This document shows, in pieces, positions 1 to 6,883 of a stretch of 16,389 bases of DNA (position 1 is the stretch's first letter; every line of letters starts with the position of its first letter). The notes beneath the pieces were generated by a model that did no database searches, was not told the origin of the DNA, and saw nothing but the letters and a program-made list of their open reading frames with translations. Source of the stretch: an uncultured Jeotgalicoccus sp. (GTDB lineage Bacteria > Bacillota > Bacilli > Staphylococcales > Salinicoccaceae). Where the stretch lies: contig CANRKV010000018.1 in NCBI GenBank assembly GCA_947631305.1, positions 1 through 16,389 of the forward strand, in the 5' to 3' direction. The position numbers and the translations under genes were made by a program.

Positions 1-509
1 TGCTTACAGTGGCAGACGTGCTGGATATAAGGTTCGCTGAGCTGTCAGAAACACTTGGCTTGGATTATGACAGTAATCTTGCTAAAGAGCATTTCGGCAA
101 CCTTCTCGGCGAACAGTACATTATGGAACCCGGCATTGAAAAAGTATTAAAAGAGCTCTCATCAGATTATAAAATTTACGCAGCTTCGAACGGTGTGCTG
201 ACAATGCAGGAGAATAGACTGCAGCTGTCAGGACTGAAGGGATACTTTACTGATTTATATGTCTCTGATGATATCGGTTATGCAAAACCAAATATAAACT
301 TCTTCACAGAGAGTATGGACAGAGCGGGTTTAGAACCGTCTGACATACTGATGGTAGGCGACAGTTTGGTTTCTGATATTGCCGGAGCTCGTGAAGCGGG
401 TATCGATTCAGTCTGGTATAATCCTTACAGCTTGGAAAATTTATCTAAAATAAGTGCTGATTATGAGATTGAAGATCTGCATGAATTAGCAGATATTTTA
501 AATTCATAA
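1..509 (+). CDS. HAD-family hydrolase, YjjG/YfnB-type nucleotidase (5' end missing)
   Basis: This is the C-terminal two thirds of a haloacid dehalogenase-superfamily phosphatase. The frame is open to the left edge (the codons before the GTG at 9 read Leu-Thr), so the real start and the nucleophile motif DxDxT lie outside the window. Counting from that GTG, motif II is Ala-Ala-Ser60-Asn61-Gly, motif III is Lys93 in Tyr-Ala-Lys-Pro, and motif IV is Gly117-Asp118-Ser119 with Asp123. The overall pattern fits the YjjG/YfnB group, known to dephosphorylate pyrimidine nucleotides including non-canonical ones; activity here is inferred. The stop is followed by 67 bp before the next gene on the same strand, with no clear terminator between them. 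Other HAD phosphatases (phosphoglycolate phosphatase-like) are the main alternative. Confidence 0.8.
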   Translation, partial: LTVADVLDIRFAELSETLGLDYDSNLAKEHFGNLLGEQYIMEPGIEKVLKELSSDYKIYAASNGVLTMQENRLQLSGLKGYFTDLYVSDDIGYAKPNINFFTESMDRAGLEPSDILMVGDSLVSDIAGAREAGIDSVWYNPYSLENLSKISADYEIEDLHELADILNS

Positions 510-531
510 GTTATGTTAAAAGTATAGAACA

Positions 532-540
532 TGCTAAAAT
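532..540 (+). promoter_or_regulatory. possible extended -10 promoter for the SDR gene
   Basis: TGC followed by TAAAAT fits an extended -10 element about 37 bp upstream of the SDR start codon. No convincing -35 is visible 16-18 bp upstream. In AT-rich sequence this is weak evidence; read-through from the HAD gene is equally possible. Confidence 0.3.
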
Positions 541-576
541 TATTAATGAGATAAATGAACTAAAGGAGACTTCAAC

Positions 577-1293
577 ATGCAAAATATAAGCGGTAAAACA
601 GCATTAATTACAGGAGCAGGACGCGGTATCGGACGTGCGACAGCGCTTGCTCTTGCAGCAGAGGGTGTAAATATCGGACTGGTTGGCCGTTCGATTGAAA
701 ACCTGAAAAAAGTTCAGGAAGAACTTAAAAGTTACGATGTTAAAACAGCAGTAGCTGCAGCGGACGTATCGGATATAGACGCGATTACTTCAGCGGTAGA
801 GTCAATTCGCGGTGAATTAGGACCGATTGATATTCTGTTAAATAACGCAGGTATTTCGAAGTTCGGCAGCTTTATGGAGCTGACTCCTGAAGAGTGGACA
901 AACATTCTAAATGTTAACGTTAACGGCGTATACTACACAACTCGTGCAGTACTGCCTGAAATGATTGAACGCAATACAGGGGACATCATTAATATTTCAT
1001 CAACTGCCGGCCAAAAGGGCGGAGCGATCACAAGTGCGTATTCTGCATCGAAAGCTGCAGTTATCGGTTTAAGCGAATCACTGATGATGGAAGTGCGTAA
1101 GCATAACATCCGTGTGACAACATTAACTCCAAGTACAGTCGCAACTGATATGGCTGTTGAACTTAATTTAACTGACGGCAATCCTGATAAAGTAATGCAG
1201 CCGGAAGATCTGGCTGAACTGATCGTTGCACAGCTTAAATTAAACAAACGTGTTGTACTGAAACATGCTGGATTATGGTCAAATAATCCATAA
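577..1293 (+). CDS. short-chain dehydrogenase/reductase, FabG-like
   Basis: A complete 238-residue classical SDR, predicted to be a cytoplasmic NAD(P)H-dependent carbonyl or ketoacyl reductase. Visible signatures are the nucleotide-binding Thr12-Gly-Ala-Gly-Arg-Gly-Ile-Gly19 loop, Asp63-Val, the Asn89-Asn-Ala-Gly92 motif, catalytic Ser142, Tyr155 and Lys159 in the YxxxK pattern, and a Pro-Ser-Thr-Val segment after the active site. The length is normal for the family. The start is supported by AAAGGAG 8-9 bp upstream. It does not sit with fatty acid synthesis genes (no fabD or acpP nearby), so it is more likely an accessory 3-oxoacyl-ACP-reductase-like enzyme of unknown substrate than the housekeeping FabG. 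A hairpin terminator follows immediately. Confidence 0.9.
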   Translation: MQNISGKTALITGAGRGIGRATALALAAEGVNIGLVGRSIENLKKVQEELKSYDVKTAVAAADVSDIDAITSAVESIRGELGPIDILLNNAGISKFGSFMELTPEEWTNILNVNVNGVYYTTRAVLPEMIERNTGDIINISSTAGQKGGAITSAYSASKAAVIGLSESLMMEVRKHNIRVTTLTPSTVATDMAVELNLTDGNPDKVMQPEDLAELIVAQLKLNKRVVLKHAGLWSNNP

Positions 1294-1307
1294 GTAAATA
1301 AATTTTT

Positions 1308-1346
1308 AAAACACTGTCTGATAAAAAATCAGGCAGTGTTTTATTA
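1308..1346 (+). terminator. rho-independent terminator after the SDR gene
   Basis: Arms 1308-1321 and 1329-1342 pair over 14 bp with one G-T wobble around a 7-nt loop. The right arm runs into a T-rich tract. It closes the SDR transcript and separates it from the lipoprotein gene. Confidence 0.85.
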
Positions 1347-1424
1347 TTTTGGGTAAATATGGGTATAGGTTAATAATGTTACATACAGTCATAGTGGATT
1401 AAAAGAGGAACAGGGGGAGAGGCT

Positions 1425-2375
1425 ATGAGGCTGTTAATACTTATACTGACAGGTGCGTTTATCCTGGCGGGGTGCGAGGACCCTGATGGAGTGCCGATTG
1501 AAGAACCTGAAAGTGCTGCGACAGAAGAAGTGGAAACTGCAGAAGTAGTGGATGAAGAGGAAGATACTGAATCTGAAGAAACATCTAATGATGACAGTGG
1601 TGAAAATGCAGAGACCGCATCAGATAATGAGGAAAATGAAGAAGAAGCTGAAACCGAACCAGCTGAAGAGCCGGCGGAACCGGTTAATGTAATGGACAGC
1701 ATCGAAGTTGTAGCCGGCCACTGGATTAATTACAGCGGTGAAGACGATGCACGTGCTCATATGACACGTACAAACCCGATAGAGTACAATTCGCAGCAGG
1801 ATTATACTGTAACAACTGCTTCTTATGTGTCGTATTTTTACGGCGATGAATTTATAAAAACAAATAACTATGGACATGACGGCCCGCATATTATAGAAAG
1901 TGTGCCTGAAGCGGATCGTGTCATAGTGAGTTTTAGTGAACCGGAAAGAGGTACTGTCCAGCTGATTAATGAAGCATCAGAAGATGCGTCGGCAGGTAAT
2001 GAAGTCAATACGACACCGGACGAGCTCATCGGGCGCGGTCAGCCGGTTGAAGAGGGAATGACGGGGACGATTATGTTCGGTCAGGATTTCCTGACAGGGG
2101 ATGATGTGTTTACCGGAGAACGAATTGATAATGAAGGTGATTTCGTTGATGACGAAAGTTACTATGTAACAGGCGCTCTGGCATATAAACCTTCAGAGGA
2201 TTATATCATTACAGCACCGGCCTACATTAGTTATTACAACGGCCGGAGATTTATAGAAACTGTTGAGATTACAGCAGTACCTGCATATCTGCCTGAAGTT
2301 AAAGGTGCGAACTATATTAACATCAGTTTCCATGATGATCATCTGCTCGATTTAAATATTATTGAGCTTGAATAA
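1425..2375 (+). CDS. lipoprotein with acidic linker and two related C-terminal domains
   Basis: A 316-residue predicted surface lipoprotein of unknown function. Residues 1-17 form a signal peptide ending in Leu-Ala-Gly-Cys17, a lipobox, so it should be anchored to the outer face of the membrane. Residues 18-88 are almost entirely Glu, Asp, Thr, Ser and Ala, a flexible acidic spacer. Two domains of about 100 residues follow (roughly 90-182 and 205-316). They share a core: Asp-Tyr-Thr-Val-Thr-Thr with Tyr-Val-Ser-Tyr then Phe-Ile-Lys-Thr (126-146), against Asp-Tyr-Ile-Ile-Thr with Tyr-Ile-Ser-Tyr then Phe-Ile-Glu-Thr (259-279), each ending in an Ile-x-Val/Ile-Ser-Phe strand. This strand pattern resembles the small jelly-roll modules found in phage tail proteins and at the N-terminus of some SGNH hydrolases, which would suggest carbohydrate or cell-wall binding; this is a resemblance only. 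The GTG-free start has a GGGGGAG site 7 bp upstream. It is flanked by terminators, so it is probably transcribed alone. Confidence 0.8.
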   Translation: MRLLILILTGAFILAGCEDPDGVPIEEPESAATEEVETAEVVDEEEDTESEETSNDDSGENAETASDNEENEEEAETEPAEEPAEPVNVMDSIEVVAGHWINYSGEDDARAHMTRTNPIEYNSQQDYTVTTASYVSYFYGDEFIKTNNYGHDGPHIIESVPEADRVIVSFSEPERGTVQLINEASEDASAGNEVNTTPDELIGRGQPVEEGMTGTIMFGQDFLTGDDVFTGERIDNEGDFVDDESYYVTGALAYKPSEDYIITAPAYISYYNGRRFIETVEITAVPAYLPEVKGANYINISFHDDHLLDLNIIELE

Positions 2376-2414
2376 AAAAATCTCCCTTCGAAATATTTTC
2401 AGAGGGAGATTTTT
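2376..2414. terminator. bidirectional terminator between convergent genes
   Basis: Perfect 12-bp arms at 2376-2387 and 2403-2414 (AAAAATCTCCCT and its complement) around a 15-nt loop. There is a T-run on each strand, so it can end both the lipoprotein transcript (+) and the DinB-like gene (-), whose stop codon lies 5 bp away. Confidence 0.9.
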
Positions 2415-2419
2415 AGTAT

Positions 2420-2929
2420 TTATTTTGATAATGCGATTTTAATATGTGCTAAATGATGTTCTTCATGCCATGATAACTTCGCAACTTTTTTGCCGACAGA
2501 AATCTCACCGTTAACTTGATGCGTAAACACGCATTTTAACTGATCTTCAGTTAAGCTGTTGCCAAGCGCAACGACATGTTCATTTATACCTTCAAGTATT
2601 TTAATCGAACCCTCTACAGGAAGTTTACTGTCCGGTAAGACGGCCCATTCATCCTGAATGAATTCCGGTACTTTAGGATTATCATCTGTTAATGCGAGTT
2701 TCAGCCGCTGATACATATTCAGCTGTGAATCAGCGATATGATGAACAAGCTGACGAACGTTCCAGCTGCCTTCGCGGTATGTTTTGTTCAGCTCTTCATC
2801 AGTCAGAGAATCAACCTCGGCACGTAAGCGTTCTGTGTAAGTACTGGTGTCTTCCAGCCACTTTTGGATGTCGTTTAACGATATGTTATCAGGAACCTGC
2901 AATTTACCAATAGGATATTTTACGTCCAT
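2420..2929 (-). CDS. DinB/YfiT-family metal-dependent protein, bacillithiol transferase-like
   Basis: A 169-residue DinB-superfamily four-helix protein closest in pattern to Bacillus subtilis YfiT, the group that includes the bacillithiol transferase BstA. The family binds a divalent metal through three histidines. Here these are His63 or His64 in Val-Arg-Gln-Leu-Val-His-His, and His155 and His159 in Trp-His-Glu-Glu-His-His near the C-terminus. In YfiT the last two ligands have the same spacing. The likely role is conjugation of bacillithiol to electrophiles, as expected in low-GC Gram-positives that lack glutathione; the substrate cannot be read from sequence. The ATG start has a GAGGGG ribosome binding site. 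The gene upstream on the same strand (NCS2 permease) is separated by a terminator, so this gene is probably independent. Confidence 0.85.
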   Translation of the reverse strand: MDVKYPIGKLQVPDNISLNDIQKWLEDTSTYTERLRAEVDSLTDEELNKTYREGSWNVRQLVHHIADSQLNMYQRLKLALTDDNPKVPEFIQDEWAVLPDSKLPVEGSIKILEGINEHVVALGNSLTEDQLKCVFTHQVNGEISVGKKVAKLSWHEEHHLAHIKIALSK

Positions 2930-3011
2930 TCTCGGAACCCCTCACTTTATTCGTTTTATAAATCTACTTTACCATAACTGCAAAAATATACATTATGGCA
3001 CGAGTATAAAG

Positions 3012-3041
3012 AAAAGCCCTGTCCGTTTGGACAGAGCTTTT
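3012..3041 (-). terminator. hairpin terminator after the NCS2 permease gene
   Basis: Arms 3012-3024 and 3029-3041 pair over 13 bp with one C-A mismatch around the loop GTTT. It lies 10 bp past the permease stop codon. On the minus strand it is followed by TTTTCTTTAT; on the plus strand it has an even better T-run, so it may work in both directions. Confidence 0.8.
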
Positions 3042-3050
3042 TTAAGTTAC

Positions 3051-4433
3051 TTATAATTTATTTACAGGTTCTTCTTTTTCAATATTCTTTCCAATATTGT
3101 TTGAGATAGTCGCACCGACCTTATCCCAGTTCATGAAGTTTTCCATTGCGAGGGAAATTATCGTACCCATTAACAGACCGCTTGATAATAACGGCTGCAC
3201 ATAGCCTGGAAGGCTTGCGAACGCTGAAGCGGGTACTGCCATAAGAACAAGTCCTAAGAACATAGGAATCGCTGCACGGTAAATATTGAGGCTGTTGAAT
3301 TCCACAAGTTTGAACCAGTCCCACGCCGAACCGAAAAGCTGTACGTATGATACGAATAATACCGCACACCCGACACTTAACGGAATCATTGTAAAGAATG
3401 AACCGATTTGCGGAATAGCACCCATAACGAAGAACATTGCCGCACCGAAGATAAACGGCATACGGTCATATATCTTAGTCTGCTGAATAAAACCGATTGA
3501 TGATACGAAAGGTGAGTATGGAACAAGTCCCAAGAATCCTGGAATGATTGTCATAACACCGGTAATCGTAAATGAGTTTCTGTAATCTTTGCTCGTTGAA
3601 GGTGAATCCGGATAGATAGGATCTGTTCCTTTAATTGAGCCGTACTGTTTAGATAAGTTAAGCATACCTGTAATTACTACTGTAAGTATAATTCCGATAT
3701 TCCACGCTGGTGAACCAAGTGGAAACCAGAAAATTTCCAGAGAGCTTGCCGCACCGCCTGCAAGCTGAGTGTCCTGACCGAATAGTAACAAGTACGCCGG
3801 CCAGCCGATAATAATACCGATAAGCATTGCATACTGCGATAATTTATTAGAACCGCGGATTGTTAAAATCAGTACAAGGATAACAATTACGAATGAAAGA
3901 ATTGCCGGTCCAACTTGAATTTCAGTCGGGCCTTCGCCGCCGCCAAATGGCAGGCCGACCATACCTTTGAAGAAACTGATACAAAGAGATACACCGAATA
4001 AAAGCATGAATACACCCATAACACTTGGGTTAAATAATTTCTCCAGGTAGTAACCGAAACCTGTCAGACCGATAATTACAGTAAGAATACCTGTAATAAT
4101 TAAACCTGTTGCAATACTGCCGCCGACTTCTGCGATAGGCATACCTTGTGCTGCAGCAAGTGAAGATAAGGCAAGAAGCACGCCCCACCAAAGACCTGAG
4201 GGTCCGTCCATAATTGGTCTTCTATGACCGACAAATACTTGAAACAGACAAGCTATTCCGCCGAGAATGAAAGAAAATTGCATTGTACTGACGATTTCCG
4301 CCTGTGACAGATTAAACGCTGCCCCCATCGTAATCGGTACAACGACTGTGTTGATAAATATATACATTAACCATTGAAGGCCGCCAAGCCAGTTATCGAC
4401 ATTTTTAAGATGATTTACCATGACATATATCAC
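3051..4433 (-). CDS. divergent NCS2-family nucleobase permease
   Basis: A 460-residue integral membrane protein with about 12-14 hydrophobic segments, of the size and layout of NCS2 (xanthine/uracil permease) transporters. The fold signature includes Asp76-Gly-Pro-Ser-Gly80 and a Tyr-Leu-Glu-Lys-Leu-Phe-Asn-Pro segment (129-136). Residues that are usually key differ. The TM1 Gln-His pair is Gln20-Trp21. The TM8 region reads Gly-Met-Leu-Asn-Leu-Ser-Lys without the usual acidic residue. The TM10 Thr-Thr-x-x-Glu-Asn-x-Gly motif is Ser307-Pro-Phe-Val-Ser-Ser-Ile-Gly314, so the carboxylate matching UraA Glu290 is Ser. It therefore belongs to an outlying group and its substrate is uncertain. The GTG at 4433 is preferred because AGGA lies 6 bp upstream; an ATG at 4421 is the alternative. 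No purine riboswitch core is visible upstream. Confidence 0.8.
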   Translation of the reverse strand: MIYVMVNHLKNVDNWLGGLQWLMYIFINTVVVPITMGAAFNLSQAEIVSTMQFSFILGGIACLFQVFVGHRRPIMDGPSGLWWGVLLALSSLAAAQGMPIAEVGGSIATGLIITGILTVIIGLTGFGYYLEKLFNPSVMGVFMLLFGVSLCISFFKGMVGLPFGGGEGPTEIQVGPAILSFVIVILVLILTIRGSNKLSQYAMLIGIIIGWPAYLLLFGQDTQLAGGAASSLEIFWFPLGSPAWNIGIILTVVITGMLNLSKQYGSIKGTDPIYPDSPSTSKDYRNSFTITGVMTIIPGFLGLVPYSPFVSSIGFIQQTKIYDRMPFIFGAAMFFVMGAIPQIGSFFTMIPLSVGCAVLFVSYVQLFGSAWDWFKLVEFNSLNIYRAAIPMFLGLVLMAVPASAFASLPGYVQPLLSSGLLMGTIISLAMENFMNWDKVGATISNNIGKNIEKEEPVNKL

Positions 4434-4605
4434 ACCGTTTCCTATTTAATTGTATTTTTAATAACTTACCCTATAATAAAGAAATTTATGTTAAAAATCA
4501 TTGTCTATAATAGCCAAAATTAAAATACTTTTTATCATAAATTATCAAAATATATGACGTCTGCATAAGGTGTGGAGAAATTGAACGAAATACGTAAACT
4601 ATGTT

Positions 4606-4614
4606 TGCTATAAT
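4606..4614 (+). promoter_or_regulatory. extended -10 promoter for yqxD
   Basis: TG-C-TATAAT is a perfect extended -10 element, 31 bp upstream of the chosen yqxD ATG. No good -35 is visible at standard spacing, as is common for extended -10 promoters. Its position excludes the upstream in-frame ATG at 4601 as the translation start. Confidence 0.6.
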
Positions 4615-4645
4615 TAAGATTCCAGTGAAAGGACGGTGTTATTAT

Positions 4646-5086
4646 ATGAAAGTAATTATCGATGCGGACGCGTGTCCGGTAAAGGACATTGTAACGAAAG
4701 AAACTAAAGATAAAAATATAGAAGTCGTGCTTGTATCCAGCCTGTCTCATTTCAGTTCAAGGGAACTGGATTCACATGTCAGCGCAGTTTATGTTGATGC
4801 CGGTCCGGATGCTGCGGATTACAGAATTGTCCAGCTGGCTGAAGCGGGAGACATCATTGTCACGCAGGACTACGGCCTGGCGTCATTGCTCTTGCCAAAA
4901 GGCTGTATAGTACTGCATCACACAGGATTTGAGTATAATAAAATGAATATGGATTATATGCTTGAAACACGCCATATGAGCAGTGTGATCAGAAGAGGCG
5001 GCGGACGGACAAAAGGACCGAAAGCACTGTCTCAGGAAGATAAACAAAAGTTTACTGATTTATTTACAGCTGCGCTTAACAGATAA
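4646..5086 (+). CDS. yqxD: YaiI/YqxD family protein (DUF188, UPF0178)
   Basis: A 146-residue conserved protein of the YaiI/YqxD family, which is widely distributed and of unproven function; it has a predicted PIN/NYN-like nuclease fold. Characteristic motifs are the N-terminal Val-Ile-Ile-Asp-Ala-Asp-Ala-Cys-Pro-Val-Lys-Asp (3-14), Asp-Ala-Gly-Pro-Asp-Ala-Ala-Asp, Ile-Val-Thr-Gln-Asp-Tyr-Gly-Leu-Ala, and the basic Arg-Arg-Gly-Gly-Gly-Arg-Thr-Lys-Gly-Pro near the C-terminus. The acidic residues of these motifs would form the active site if it is a nuclease. The frame extends 15 codons further upstream, but that region holds the promoter, and the ATG at 4646 gives the canonical family N-terminus. 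AAAGGA lies about 12 bp upstream, somewhat far. The YceI gene follows after 33 bp without a terminator and may be cotranscribed. Confidence 0.9.
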   Translation: MKVIIDADACPVKDIVTKETKDKNIEVVLVSSLSHFSSRELDSHVSAVYVDAGPDAADYRIVQLAEAGDIIVTQDYGLASLLLPKGCIVLHHTGFEYNKMNMDYMLETRHMSSVIRRGGGRTKGPKALSQEDKQKFTDLFTAALNR

Positions 5087-5119
5087 CTTATTATTAATTA
5101 TAAATGTAAGGGGGATATT

Positions 5120-5653
5120 ATGGATAAATATATTATTGATACATTGAATTCTCAAGTGAGCTTTGAAGTTACATATATGATGATGACCAAAATTACAGGA
5201 ACATTTAATGATTTTAAACTTACAATTGAGGCGGATAACCTGGCTGATATGACCGGTGCAAAAGTATCCGGAGAAGCGGATGTTATGTCGATTGATACTA
5301 ACGTAAAGGAAAGAGATGACCATTTACGTTCAGAGGAATTTTTCAATGCTGAAAAATATCCTAAAGTTACATTCGAATCTACAGAAGTGAGAAAAGCCGG
5401 CCAGACCGTAAAAGTATTTGGGGATTTAACGATAATGGACCAAACTGAAAATATTATGATAATTCTTTATAATAAAGGTGCCCGGACGAACCCGTGGGGA
5501 ACTGAAGTATATGGACTTGAAGGGAAATTTGAACTGAAGCGCAGTGATTATGGATTAACATGGAACAAATCGTTAACAAACGGCGGTGTTCTGGTCAGCA
5601 ATAAAGTTAAAGTAATGGCATCACTTCAATTCAGCAAAGCAGAAAGAAAATAG
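5120..5653 (+). CDS. YceI family protein
   Basis: A 177-residue YceI-domain protein. The family folds as a lipocalin-like beta-barrel that binds polyisoprenoid or other amphiphilic ligands. Typical features are the N-terminal Ile-Asp-x-x-x-Ser-x-Val-Ser-Phe-Glu-Val start, Gly-Thr-Phe-Asn-Asp-Phe, Asn-x-x-x-Arg-Asp-x-His-Leu-Arg-Ser-x-x-Phe-Phe-Asn (the family hallmark, around residues 60-76), Tyr-Pro-x-Val-Thr-Phe-Glu-Ser, and the C-terminal Leu-x-Arg-Ser-Asp-Tyr-Gly-Leu-Thr-Trp. There is no signal peptide, so it should be cytoplasmic, unlike the periplasmic Escherichia coli YceI. The start is supported by AAGGGGG 7-8 bp upstream. It is 33 bp after yqxD and 38 bp before the AEC transporter, all on the same strand, so the three could form one transcript. 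The ligand is unknown. Confidence 0.9.
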   Translation: MDKYIIDTLNSQVSFEVTYMMMTKITGTFNDFKLTIEADNLADMTGAKVSGEADVMSIDTNVKERDDHLRSEEFFNAEKYPKVTFESTEVRKAGQTVKVFGDLTIMDQTENIMIILYNKGARTNPWGTEVYGLEGKFELKRSDYGLTWNKSLTNGGVLVSNKVKVMASLQFSKAERK

Positions 5654-5691
5654 TATTTTAAGGTTTGATAATTTGAGGAAAGAGGCATTAT

Positions 5692-6615
5692 ATGACGGAA
5701 TTTATTTTTATCTTAACCAATGTAATGCTGCCGATAGCGATACTCGTTTTTATCGGTTATGTTACTCAGCTGAAATTAAAACTCGATCGTCAGACACTTG
5801 GCAAACTGATGGTAAATTACATCATGCCGGGGTTCATATTTATGAACCTGTACAGCTCGGATATAGACTTCAGTCTGCTGTTATACATAATGGCTTTTTT
5901 ATTTATATTTGCGCTGATTTCTTATGTTGTATCGAGAATTATAGCGGCGATATCCGGAGTGAAAGGCCAGCACACCGTATTATTTACAAACTCCAGCTTA
6001 TTTTATAACGCCGGAAATTACGGTGTGCCGGTCAATGATCTGGTATTTAAAAGTGATCCGTTTGCTATGAGCGTACAGGTCATGATGGTAGTATTCCAAA
6101 ATATTATCGCGTTCTCATACGGTATATTTGTACTGAGTGCAGAAAATGTCGGAAAATTTAAAGCACTGCTCGGCTACTTTAAAATGCCAATCTTTTACGG
6201 CTTATTTTTAGGTCTGTTATTTAACTACTTTAATATCAGTCTGCCGAGCCCGGTAATTTCTTCACTCGATTATATTAGAGACGCGATGATCGGTATGGTG
6301 CTGTTTATCCTCGGCACGCAAATTGCAGGAATCAGGTTCAGACATCTGCGATTCAGCGCCTTTATCGCAACAGCGGTAAAACTGTTAATTATTCCGGCAA
6401 TGGCACTGCCGTTATTGATACTTTTTAATGTAGACGGTGTTGTTGCACAGGCGATACTTATTACAACCGCAATGCCATCATCAGTAAACAGTTCCGTCAT
6501 TGCTCAGCAGTACAGCGCTGACCCTGAGTATGCGGCTGAGATTGTAATGATGAGTACGCTGCTGAGTGCAATCACGCTGCCGCTTGTAATTTATACGGCA
6601 TTGAATGTGTTTTAG
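5692..6615 (+). CDS. AEC-family transporter (auxin efflux carrier/malate permease type)
   Basis: A 307-residue integral membrane protein with about ten hydrophobic segments, arranged as two five-helix halves as in the AEC family. Family signatures include Gly-Lys-Leu-Met-Val-Asn-Tyr-Ile-Met-Pro-Gly-Phe-Ile-Phe (near 37-52), Phe-Tyr-Asn-Ala-Gly-Asn-Tyr-Gly-Val-Pro (about 104-113) and Thr-Ala-Met-Pro-Ser-Ser-Val-Asn-Ser (about 260-268), the cross-over regions of the two halves. Bacterial members export or exchange carboxylates or amino acids such as malate; the substrate here is not deducible. The ATG has AGGAAAGAGG upstream. It ends 14 bp before a tandem hairpin array and 220 bp before its terminator, so its mRNA would carry the whole array in its 3' untranslated region. 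Confidence 0.88.
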   Translation: MTEFIFILTNVMLPIAILVFIGYVTQLKLKLDRQTLGKLMVNYIMPGFIFMNLYSSDIDFSLLLYIMAFLFIFALISYVVSRIIAAISGVKGQHTVLFTNSSLFYNAGNYGVPVNDLVFKSDPFAMSVQVMMVVFQNIIAFSYGIFVLSAENVGKFKALLGYFKMPIFYGLFLGLLFNYFNISLPSPVISSLDYIRDAMIGMVLFILGTQIAGIRFRHLRFSAFIATAVKLLIIPAMALPLLILFNVDGVVAQAILITTAMPSSVNSSVIAQQYSADPEYAAEIVMMSTLLSAITLPLVIYTALNVF

Positions 6616-6629
6616 AGAATAAATGACTG

Positions 6630-6827
6630 TTCTGTGCCGCCGTGAAACGACGATGGCACAGAAACGATAATTGCGCGCCACCGAGAACTGACGGTGGCAC
6701 AGAAAGATTAATTGCGCGCCACCGAGAACTGACGGTGGCACAGAAAGATTAATTGCGCGCCACCGAGGACTGACGGTGGCACAGAAAGATTAATTGCGCG
6801 CCACCGAGGACTGACGGTGGCACAGAA
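6630..6827 (+). repeat. 41-bp GC-rich tandem repeat array, each unit a potential hairpin
   Basis: Five units with an exact 41-bp period start at 6630, 6671, 6712, 6753 and 6794. Units 2 and 3 are identical, units 4 and 5 carry one substitution in the loop, the last is cut after 34 bp, and unit 1 is divergent but colinear. Units 2-5 hold a 7-bp inverted repeat, GCCACCG and CGGTGGC, around an 8-nt loop. Because units are adjacent, CGGTGGC can also pair with GCCACCG of the next unit. Unit 1 has a different perfect outer stem, TCTGTGCC with GGCACAGA. The array is clearly more GC-rich than its surroundings. It lies in the 3' untranslated region of the AEC gene, before the terminator. There are no spacers, so it is not CRISPR. 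Confidence 0.95.
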
Positions 6828-6835
6828 CATAAAGA

Positions 6836-6881
6836 ACCGGTGATAGTGTCTTTGAAACTGACATTACCACCGGTGTTTTTT
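6836..6881. terminator. terminator between AEC transporter and DCC gene
   Basis: Arms 6836-6850 and 6860-6874 pair at 14 of 15 positions (one wobble, one mismatch) around a 9-nt loop, with a T6 run at 6876-6881. It ends the AEC transcript; on the minus strand it lies just after the DCC gene stop and probably serves that gene too. Confidence 0.85.
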
Positions 6882-6883
6882 AA

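Noticed and set aside
1379..1702. Ser-rich minus-strand open frame
   Set aside because: It is the antisense of the acidic Glu/Asp/Thr linker of the lipoprotein; low-complexity shadow.
4434..4600. Purine riboswitch upstream of the NCS2 permease
   Set aside because: No conserved purine-aptamer core or terminator hairpin is visible on the minus strand in this AT-rich leader.
4601..4645. Longer N-terminus for YqxD from the ATG at 4601
   Set aside because: This stretch contains the extended -10 promoter and the ribosome binding site; the family N-terminus starts at 4646.
5673..6008. Plus-strand frame overlapping the AEC gene start
   Set aside because: No family features; it is out of frame with a clear transporter gene that has its own ribosome binding site.
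6481..6741. Minus-strand open frame reading through the 41-bp array
   Set aside because: Its open length comes from the repeat units (period not a multiple of three) and it overlaps the AEC gene end; no ribosome binding site.
6630..6827. CRISPR array
   Set aside because: The units are contiguous with identical intervening bases; there are no unique spacers and no cas genes.
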